Assembly (NCBI RefSeq): GCF_900236475.1
Contig: NZ_LT963352.1
Span: forward strand, 3,286,001-3,350,000
Reading direction: 5' to 3'
From: Streptomyces chartreusis NRRL 3882
GTDB taxonomy: Bacteria; Actinomycetota; Actinomycetes; Streptomycetales; Streptomycetaceae
DNA length: 64,000 nucleotides
In this document: positions 8,431 to 14,368 of the stretch, piece by piece
Layout of the letters: each line of letters begins with the position of its first letter
Numbering within the stretch: the stretch's first letter is position 1
Made by a program: the position numbers and the translations under genes
Notes under the pieces: model-generated
The model's input: the letters and a program-made list of their open reading frames with translations, nothing else
The model's database searches: none
Told to the model about the DNA's origin: nothing

Positions 8431-8862
8431 ATGGAGGTGCCGGGCGCCGGCTACGTCGTCCTCACGCTGCTCGTGGGGCTCTTCGGCGCGCTGTCGTGGA
8501 AGTACGCGCGGCGGCTGGTGACGGTGACGCGGGTGCTGCGGCGCGGTGTCCGGGCGGAGGGCGAATGCGTCCGGGTGGAGACGGAGCCGTACCACCGCTC
8601 GGACGCCCGGCGGCACTTCTTCGCCTTCCGTGCGGCCGACGGCACGCCGGTCGAGTTCGAGGACCTGGCGGGCTGGTCGACGACGGAGGGCACCCGGGTC
8701 ACCGTCACCTACGACCCGCGTGATCCGCAGGGCACGGCGACGGTGGCGGGCCGGGGCAGCTGGTCGCCGGTGCTGCAGTCGCTCGCCCTGGTCGCGGGCT
8801 GCGGCATGGCCGCTCTGGGCTTCGCGGTCCTTCTCTACGTCGAGATCTTCGGGAGCGGTTGA
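8431..8862 (+). CDS. DUF3592-type membrane protein
   Basis: 143 residues. There is an N-terminal membrane segment (GYVVLTLLVGLFGALSW), an extracytoplasmic domain with RRGVRAEGECVRVE, RRHFFAFRAADG and GTRVTVTYDPRDPQG, then a C-terminal membrane segment (LALVAGCGMAALGFAVLLYV). The order TM, small beta domain ending in VTYDPRDP, TM is the DUF3592 layout. The start ATG 8431 lies 2 nt after the lipoprotein stop and its own stop overlaps the next start (TGATG), so translation is coupled. Function unknown. Confidence 0.8.
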   Translation: MEVPGAGYVVLTLLVGLFGALSWKYARRLVTVTRVLRRGVRAEGECVRVETEPYHRSDARRHFFAFRAADGTPVEFEDLAGWSTTEGTRVTVTYDPRDPQGTATVAGRGSWSPVLQSLALVAGCGMAALGFAVLLYVEIFGSG

Positions 8863-9251
8863 TGGCGCTCGTCCGCTGCTGGGCCGTCGGCATCGTCGTC
8901 CTCGTCGTCAGCGAGTACGCCCAGATGACGCTGGTGTACGGCCCGTTGGTCGGCCCGCGGGGCGTCGGCTCGTTCGGTGCCGCGCTGGCGCTGGTGCATC
9001 TGCCGAACCTGGTGTGCGTCGTGCTCGCCACCTGGGCGGCGGCGCGGGTGCATCCGGAGCCGTGGCGCCGGGTGCCGGTGCGGCATCTGGCGGCGGCGTG
9101 CTCGGCTCCGGTGGCGGCGCAGGTGCTGCTGCTGGCGCTGCGGCCGGGTGTGCTGGACCCGGCGGGGCCGGCGCTGTGGATGTCGACGGGCGTGCTGCTG
9201 GCGGGGTGTGCGGTGGGGCTGCTGCTCGACAGGTTGGTCTGGACCTCTTGA
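8862..9251 (+). CDS. Small integral membrane protein
   Basis: 129 residues from ATG 8862, sharing its A with the upstream TGA. A TTG one codon earlier is possible but the ATG is better. Four hydrophobic stretches (about 5-25, 45-65, 75-95, 105-125) indicate a four-helix membrane protein. It lacks charged catalytic motifs and I do not recognise a family. It is the last gene of the 6295-9251 run. The chitinase operator repeats begin inside its final codons, so its 3' end doubles as regulatory DNA for the next gene. Confidence 0.72.
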   Translation: MALVRCWAVGIVVLVVSEYAQMTLVYGPLVGPRGVGSFGAALALVHLPNLVCVVLATWAAARVHPEPWRRVPVRHLAAACSAPVAAQVLLLALRPGVLDPAGPALWMSTGVLLAGCAVGLLLDRLVWTS

Positions 9252-9283
9252 CAGTGTCGTTGGTCTGGACCATTTTCTTGTCA
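9234..9283 (+). promoter_or_regulatory. Chitinase promoter with paired DasR/chitin-type operators; probably leaderless
   Basis: Two copies of TTGGTCTGGACC lie at 9234-9245 and 9260-9271, 26 bp apart. The core TGGTCTGGACC(A/T) is close to the Streptomyces chitinase direct repeat and to the DasR-type site TGGTCTAGACCA. TTGACA at 9248-9253 sits between them. A weak -10 (CATTTT, 9271-9276) follows after 17 bp, which would start transcription at about the ATG 9283. No Shine-Dalgarno sequence precedes that ATG, so a leaderless mRNA is likely. Confidence 0.75.
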
Positions 9284-10971
9284 TGTCCAGACACAGACGA
9301 TCACTGCGGCTGTGGTCGGGCGCCCTCACGGCGGCCCTGGCCCTCACTGTCACGACCGTCGGCCAGGCATCCGCCGCCGACGTCAACAACGCCAGGAACG
9401 CCGGCTTCGAGGCGGGCCTGAGCGACTGGACCTGCTCGGCGGGCAGCGGTACGACCGTCTCCTCCCCGGTGCACGCCGGCACGGCAGCGCTGAAGGCGAC
9501 CCCGGCGGGGCAGGACAACGCCCGGTGCGCCCAGACGGTACGGGTGAAGCCCGGATCGACGTACTCCTTGTCCGCCTGGGTCCGGGGCGGATACGCCTAC
9601 CTCGGTGTTTCCGGTACGGGCACGACGGACGTGTCCACCTGGACGCCGGACTCCGCCTCCTGGAAGCAGCTGTCGACGACCTTCACGACGGGATCGTCGA
9701 CGACGTCGGTGACGGTGTACACGCACGGCTGGTACGGGCAGGCGGCCTATTACGCGGACGACGTGTCGGTGTTCGGCCCCGACGGGGGCGGCGGCACGGA
9801 CCCGGGCCCGACGGTCCCGGCCGCGCCGAGCGGCCTGAACGTCTCGGGTACGACGTCCTCGTCGGTGTCCCTGGCCTGGAACGCGGTGGCGGGGGCGACG
9901 GGTTACACCGTCTACCGCGACGGCGCGAAGGTCACGGCGGTCTCCGGAACGTCCGCCACGGTGACCGGCCTCGCGGCCGCGACGTCGTACTCCTTCCAGG
10001 TCACGGCGACGAACGCGGCGGGCGAGTCGCCGAAGTCGGCGGCGGTGACGGGGACCACGAACAAGCCGAACGGCCCGGGCCCCGCGCTCCCCGAGCACGC
10101 GGTGACCGGTTACTGGCAGAACTTCAACAACGGCGCCACGGTCCAGAGGCTGGCCGACGTCCCGTCCCAGTACGACATCATCGCCGTCGCCTTCGCGGAC
10201 GCGACCTCGACGCCGGGCGCGGTGACCTTCACCCTGGACTCGGCCGGGCTGAACGGTTACACGGTCGACCAGTTCAAGGCGGACATCAGGGCGAAGCAGA
10301 CGGCCGGCAAGAAGGTCGTCGTCTCGGTCGGCGGTGAGCGCGGCACGGTCACCGTCAACGACGCGGCGTCGGCGGCGAACTTCGCGAACTCCGTGTACTC
10401 CCTGATGCAGACCTACGGCTTCGACGGCGTCGACATCGACCTGGAGAACGGCCTGAACGCGACGTACATGACGCAGGCGCTGCGGTCGCTCTCGGCGAAG
10501 GCGGGCTCGTCGCTGATCATCACGATGGCCCCGCAGACCATCGACATGCAGTCGACGTCGAACTCCTACTTCCGGACCGCCCTGAACATCAAGGACATCC
10601 TCACGGTCGTCAACATGCAGTACTACAACAGCGGTTCCATGCTCGGCTGCGACGGCAAGGTCTACAGCCAGGGCTCGGTCGACTTCCTGACGGCCCTGGC
10701 CTGCATCCAGCTGGAGGGCGGCCTCGCCCCGTCCCAGGTCGGTCTGGGCCTGCCGGCCTCGACCCGGGCGGCGGGCAGCGGGTACGTGTCACCGTCCGTG
10801 GTGAACAGCGCCCTGGACTGCCTGACCAGGGGCTCGGGCTGCGGCTCCTTCAAGCCGCCCCGGACGTATCCGGACCTCCGGGGCGCGATGACCTGGTCGA
10901 CCAACTGGGACGCGACGGCCGGCAACGCGTGGTCCGCCGCGGTGGGCCCGCACGTGCACGGGCTGCCCTAG
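9283..10971 (+). CDS. Secreted GH18 chitinase with N-terminal carbohydrate-binding and FnIII domains
   Basis: Extracellular endo/exo-acting chitinase that cuts beta-1,4-GlcNAc polymers by the retaining GH18 mechanism. ATG 9283 gives 562 residues; a longer open frame upstream lies inside the previous gene. Order: signal peptide 1-31 (ends QASAA), carbohydrate-binding beta-sandwich about 33-165, Gly/Pro-rich linker, fibronectin III about 175-260, GH18 barrel about 270-562. The catalytic motif FDGVDIDLEN has the full DxxDxDxE signature, with acid Glu near residue 387. Tyr and Trp residues of the substrate cleft are visible (VVNMQYYNSG, MTWSTNWD). The tandem operators upstream predict induction by chitin-derived sugar and GlcNAc control. 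Confidence 0.95.
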   Translation: MSRHRRSLRLWSGALTAALALTVTTVGQASAADVNNARNAGFEAGLSDWTCSAGSGTTVSSPVHAGTAALKATPAGQDNARCAQTVRVKPGSTYSLSAWVRGGYAYLGVSGTGTTDVSTWTPDSASWKQLSTTFTTGSSTTSVTVYTHGWYGQAAYYADDVSVFGPDGGGGTDPGPTVPAAPSGLNVSGTTSSSVSLAWNAVAGATGYTVYRDGAKVTAVSGTSATVTGLAAATSYSFQVTATNAAGESPKSAAVTGTTNKPNGPGPALPEHAVTGYWQNFNNGATVQRLADVPSQYDIIAVAFADATSTPGAVTFTLDSAGLNGYTVDQFKADIRAKQTAGKKVVVSVGGERGTVTVNDAASAANFANSVYSLMQTYGFDGVDIDLENGLNATYMTQALRSLSAKAGSSLIITMAPQTIDMQSTSNSYFRTALNIKDILTVVNMQYYNSGSMLGCDGKVYSQGSVDFLTALACIQLEGGLAPSQVGLGLPASTRAAGSGYVSPSVVNSALDCLTRGSGCGSFKPPRTYPDLRGAMTWSTNWDATAGNAWSAAVGPHVHGLP

Positions 10972-10994
10972 TGCCCTAGTCACCGCTGGCATCA

Positions 10995-11030
10995 CCGGTG
11001 GGGTGAGGGGCGGCTCCTTCACCCCACCGG
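10995..11030. terminator. Bidirectional hairpin terminator between convergent genes
   Basis: CCGGTGGGGTGA (10995-11006) and TCACCCCACCGG (11019-11030) form a perfect 12-bp stem with a 12-nt loop. There is no T tract. It lies 24 nt after the chitinase stop and overlaps the stop codon of the convergent minus-strand gene, so it can end transcripts from both sides. Confidence 0.85.
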
Positions 11031-11429
11031 CCGGTAGTGCCCGAGCACCCACGCCAGCTGCGGGAACCACTCCTGAAGTCGCGACCTCGGCTTGGCCTCC
11101 ACCACGCACTCGAAGAACCTGCCGTCCATGTGGATCACGGCGACCATCAGCGCCTTGCCGTTGGGGCTCGCCTGGTAGTGGACGCTGCGGATCTCGGGCC
11201 AGCGGAACTCGATCGAGAGCCCGGACGACTCGAAGGCGACGCCGGACGCGTCGACGACGACCGCGTTGCGTTTGTCGACGGCCAGGAAGTCCGGGCCGGC
11301 CGGCGCCGGCTGGGGCGGAGCCGGGGCATACGGCGCTTGTGGGGGCGCATACGGGAGTGGCCCGGGCGCGTACTGCGGTGGCGGCGGGCCGAAGCCTGGG
11401 CCGGGAGGTGGAGGTGGCTGCTCGTTCAT
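11019..11429 (-). CDS. Small protein with Pro-rich N-terminus and PH-like domain candidate
   Basis: 136 residues from ATG 11429. The first ~45 residues are Pro/Tyr/Gln/Ala-rich (PPPPPGPGFGPPPPQYAPG), a pattern seen in membrane-surface or interaction tails. Residues 50-136 form a compact beta-rich domain with IEFRWPEIRSVHYQ and EAKPRSRLQEWFPQL. The same landmarks occur in the gene at 18756-19256, so the two are paralogues. The fold looks like a small PH-like or DUF-type domain; no function is known to me. It lies 17 nt downstream of the NRAMP-related gene on the same strand. Confidence 0.78.
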   Translation of the reverse strand: MNEQPPPPPGPGFGPPPPQYAPGPLPYAPPQAPYAPAPPQPAPAGPDFLAVDKRNAVVVDASGVAFESSGLSIEFRWPEIRSVHYQASPNGKALMVAVIHMDGRFFECVVEAKPRSRLQEWFPQLAWVLGHYRPVG

Positions 11430-11446
11430 CCGTCGATTCTCCCCGC

Positions 11447-12763
11447 CTAGAAGAACTCCCCCCACGGCTGGTCCCAGATCTGCTTCACGCACAGGACCAG
11501 GAACAGCAGGCCCGCGACGGCGAGCATCGCGTTGCTGACCGGGCCGTTGCGCCACTCCCTGGGGGTGCGGGGGGAGTTCAGGAGCCAGATCAGCGTGCCG
11601 GCGAGGAAGGGCAGGAAGGCCGCGCCGAGGACTCCGTAGATGATGATCAGGCGGAAGGGCTGGCCCTCGAAGAGGAGGATCATGGGCGGGAAGGTCAGCC
11701 AGAGCAGGTAGGCGCGGAAGGGCCAGGAGCGTTCGCGTGTCCCCGAGGCGACCTCCTCGCCCTTCGCCTGGCCCCGGCCCGACAGGCGGGCCACGAAGTC
11801 GGCGAACATCAGGCTCACGCCGTGCCAGACGCCGATCAGCGAGGTGAAGGACGTCGCGAAGAAGCCGATCAGGAAGAACTTGGCCGTCGCCGAGCCGTAC
11901 TCCTCCTCCAGGATGTCGCCCAGCTGGATCAGGCCCTTGTCACCGCTCGCGATCGCGACGTTCGCCGAGTGGAGCAGCTCCGCGCCGACGAAGAGCATGG
12001 CGATCACGAAGATGCCGGTCGTGGCGTAGGCGACGCGGTTGTCCAGGCGCATGACCTTCATCCAGCCGGTGTCGGTCCAGCCCTTGGCGTTGACCCAGTA
12101 GCCGTAGGCCGCGAGCGTGATCGTGCCGCCGACACCGCCGATGAGGCCCAGGGTGTTGAGGACCGAGTCCTTCTCGTCGGGCAGCACCGGGAGGAGACCC
12201 GCGAACGCGTCGGGGATGTTCGGGGTGACGCGGATCGCCAGGTACACCGTCACGAGGAACATGACCCCCACCAGGACCGTCATGACCTTCTCGAACACCG
12301 CGTACTTGTTGAACCAGACGAAGACCAGACCGACCAGGCCGCAGGCGATGCCCCACCACTTCAGGTCCATCACGCCGGGGAACAGCGCCTGGAGCGGCAG
12401 CGCGCTCGACGACATCGCCGCGGCGCCGTAGACGAAGCCCCAGACCACGACGTAGACGGCGAAGAACCATGTCGTCCAGCGGCCGAGGCCGGCCCAGCCG
12501 TCGAACAGGGTGCGGCCCGTGGCCAGATGCCAGCGGCCCGCCGCCTCGGCCAGGGAGATCTTCACCAGGCAGCCGATGATCGCGGCCCACAGGAGGGTGT
12601 AGCCGAAGTTGCTGCCCGCGATCAGCGTGGCGACCAGGTCGCCGGCCCCGACACCGGTCGCCGCGACGACGATGCCCGGGCCGATGTACTTCCAACTCGC
12701 CTTGCGCATCGCAGGGGGCTCGTGGGCCGCGTTCTCCGTGGTGTTTCCCGTGGTGTCCGCCAT
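11447..12763 (-). CDS. NRAMP-related membrane transporter lacking canonical metal-site motifs
   Basis: 438 residues from ATG 12763, with about eleven membrane segments. Overall it matches NRAMP/SLC11 relatives (KYIGPGIVVAATGVGAGD, SNFGYTLLWAAIIGCLVK, then ISLAEAAGRW). In NRAMP proteins TM1 carries DPGN and TM6 carries MPH. Here TM1 has GVGAGD and the region that should be TM6 reads GGTITLAAYGYW, so the transition-metal ligands are missing. It may move Mg, another ion or an organic substrate, as reported for some NRAMP relatives. The start follows a 157-bp gap containing a dispersed repeat. Family placement is good, substrate unknown. Confidence 0.85.
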   Translation of the reverse strand: MADTTGNTTENAAHEPPAMRKASWKYIGPGIVVAATGVGAGDLVATLIAGSNFGYTLLWAAIIGCLVKISLAEAAGRWHLATGRTLFDGWAGLGRWTTWFFAVYVVVWGFVYGAAAMSSSALPLQALFPGVMDLKWWGIACGLVGLVFVWFNKYAVFEKVMTVLVGVMFLVTVYLAIRVTPNIPDAFAGLLPVLPDEKDSVLNTLGLIGGVGGTITLAAYGYWVNAKGWTDTGWMKVMRLDNRVAYATTGIFVIAMLFVGAELLHSANVAIASGDKGLIQLGDILEEEYGSATAKFFLIGFFATSFTSLIGVWHGVSLMFADFVARLSGRGQAKGEEVASGTRERSWPFRAYLLWLTFPPMILLFEGQPFRLIIIYGVLGAAFLPFLAGTLIWLLNSPRTPREWRNGPVSNAMLAVAGLLFLVLCVKQIWDQPWGEFF

Positions 12764-12822
12764 GAGGGTCAAGAAACCGCAAACAGGCCGGGCCGACAAG
12801 AGGGTGTGTATCGGAATCACCC

Positions 12823-12865
12823 AAGGGCGCGGGGAACTGCGCGAACGGCCACAACGCACCCGCAG
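12823..12865 (+). repeat. Dispersed intergenic repeat, copy 1
   Basis: About 43 bp beginning AAGGGCGCGGGGAACTGCGC and ending CGCACCCGCAG. A second copy lies inverted at 30021-30064. The core GGGCGCGGGGAACTGCGCGA (12825-12844) is identical in both and is partly palindromic (GCGC...GCGC). I recall this element as widespread in Streptomyces intergenic DNA. Its role is unknown; it could act as a terminator or small-RNA-like element. Confidence 0.7.
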
Positions 12866-12920
12866 ACCGGGAACGGGCCTCGGCGGCTGGGCATACCGCC
12901 AAGGCCCGACCAGCGGAGCG

Positions 12921-13376
12921 TCACGGCTGTCGCCGACCACAGCCGTCCGATCCGCACGTGCCGAGCTCGAACCACACGGTCTTGCCCGGCCCGTCCCGGT
13001 GGCAGCCCCAGCGCTGGGCCAGCGCGTCCACGAGGAACATCCCGCGGCCGTTCTCCCCGGTGCCGGCGTCCAGCACCCGGGGCACGCGGCGCTCGGTGTC
13101 GGCCACCTCGCAGCGCAGTACGCCGTGCGCGGCGAAGAGGGTGAGCCGGAAGCGGCTCTCGGCGTGCACCAGCGCGTTGGTGGCCAGTTCGCCGACGAGC
13201 AGTTCCGCCACGTCCGCCACCTCACCGCGCTCCGCAAGCCCCCATCCCTCCAACTGCCTGCGCACCTCGGCGCGTGCCTCGCGGACGGCGGAGGGCTCGG
13301 GGGCGTACTCGACGCTCAGGTGACCCGCTCCCAGGGGTGGTTGCGGGAACGGGCTGCGCCCGGAGAGTTGCAGCAT
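12921..13376 (-). CDS. RsbW-type ATP-binding regulatory kinase
   Basis: 151 residues from ATG 13376. A GHKL-type ATPase domain of the anti-sigma/serine kinase family. The N-box VGELATNALVHAESR keeps the Asn, the G1 region is VADTERRVPRVLDAGTGENG, and the G2 box GRGMFLVDALAQRWG is intact, followed by KTVWFELG. Such proteins phosphorylate or sequester anti-anti-sigma factors in general stress and sporulation circuits. It is the last of three minus-strand signalling genes (STAND-LuxR, MEDS-RsbA-like, this), 80 nt after the middle one. The C-terminus has two Cys (GTCGSDGCG). Confidence 0.88.
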   Translation of the reverse strand: MLQLSGRSPFPQPPLGAGHLSVEYAPEPSAVREARAEVRRQLEGWGLAERGEVADVAELLVGELATNALVHAESRFRLTLFAAHGVLRCEVADTERRVPRVLDAGTGENGRGMFLVDALAQRWGCHRDGPGKTVWFELGTCGSDGCGRRQP

Positions 13377-13456
13377 GGCTCCAGGGTGTCCCGGGGACGG
13401 GTCCGGCGCAGGGGGAGGACTACCCGATCCCCTACCTGCTTGCGCAGGTGGGCGGG

Positions 13457-14368
13457 TTACGCGTACTGGAGGCGGACCGTGGCTCCCCCGGCGTCGTCGC
13501 GGATGTCCACGTACGCGCAGACCTGCCGCGCGTACCACAGCCCCGGGCCGGGCTCCGGCCCGGCGGGCGGTGGCGGGACGAAGCCGGCGAGCGGATCGCG
13601 GACGGGACGGGCCGAGCGCAGTTCGCAGACACAGGCGGGCGCCTCGCCCCACAGCAGGGCGGTGCCGTCGAGGGGCGCCAGGGCCGCCGCCGTCTCCGCG
13701 ACGGCCGTGGCGAACAACTCGGCGTCGGCGGCGGGAAGCCCCCGGGCTTCCGCCCAGACCTGCACGGCGGCGGCGTGCGGCTCCGCCAGGGGCCGCGCAC
13801 CGGCCGGGGGCAGCGGCAGCGGTACGGCGTCGAGTTCGGCCGCGAGCCGCACCGGGTCCTCGTACACGTCCGTGTCGGGGTGGGCGCGACGGGCCGCGGC
13901 GACGACGGCGGGGCCGGCGGTGCGGGTGTCGTACGCGCACAGGGCGGTCGTGGCCATGGGCGCGAAGAGGAGGTTGGCGAGGGCCTCGTAGCGGATCCAC
14001 TCGGTGGTCTCGCGGGCCGAGCGGCCGGCCCGGCCGCTCCAGACGGGTTCCATGAGGAGGTGGATCCGGCCGCCGGGGCCGGCGTGGGCGGTGAGGTAGG
14101 AGGCCGCCCGGGCGACGGCGTTGGCGGCGGAGCCGGTGTACCAGTCGGTGTGCGGGATGCAGGTGACGTCCTTGGCGTCGCTGCCGAGGGCGTCCCGCAG
14201 GAGGTCCAGGTTGCGGGGGTCGGCGATGGCCACGGGGGGTGGTTCGCCGGGGGCGGCGAGGCCTTCGCCGAGGAAGGGCAGGGCGGCGGCCACGAAGTCG
14301 TCGTCGGTGCCGAAGACGGCCATGCGGTGGCCGAACGCGGCGGGCGTGGGCGGCTGTCGGGTGGTCAT
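13457..14368 (-). CDS. MEDS-domain RsbA-like regulator with degenerate ATPase domain
   Basis: 303 residues from ATG 14368, which overlaps the LuxR stop by 4 nt. The N-terminal ~185 residues match the MEDS sensory domain (HRMAVFGTDDDFVAAALPFL, HTDWYTGSAANAVARAASYL, ATTALCAYDTRT). The C-terminal ~110 residues are positioned like a GHKL ATPase, but the N-box reads AVAETAAALAPL with no Asn, and the G1 box is not recognisable. ATP binding is therefore doubtful. It may sense a ligand and act by binding the neighbouring intact RsbW-type protein or its partner. The pairing with an active homologue 80 nt downstream supports this. Confidence 0.85.
   Translation of the reverse strand: MTTRQPPTPAAFGHRMAVFGTDDDFVAAALPFLGEGLAAPGEPPPVAIADPRNLDLLRDALGSDAKDVTCIPHTDWYTGSAANAVARAASYLTAHAGPGGRIHLLMEPVWSGRAGRSARETTEWIRYEALANLLFAPMATTALCAYDTRTAGPAVVAAARRAHPDTDVYEDPVRLAAELDAVPLPLPPAGARPLAEPHAAAVQVWAEARGLPAADAELFATAVAETAAALAPLDGTALLWGEAPACVCELRSARPVRDPLAGFVPPPPAGPEPGPGLWYARQVCAYVDIRDDAGGATVRLQYA

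Noticed and set aside
11003..13144. 713-codon plus-strand frame opposite the NRAMP-related gene
   Set aside because: Antisense to a membrane protein with clear helices; no domain seen.
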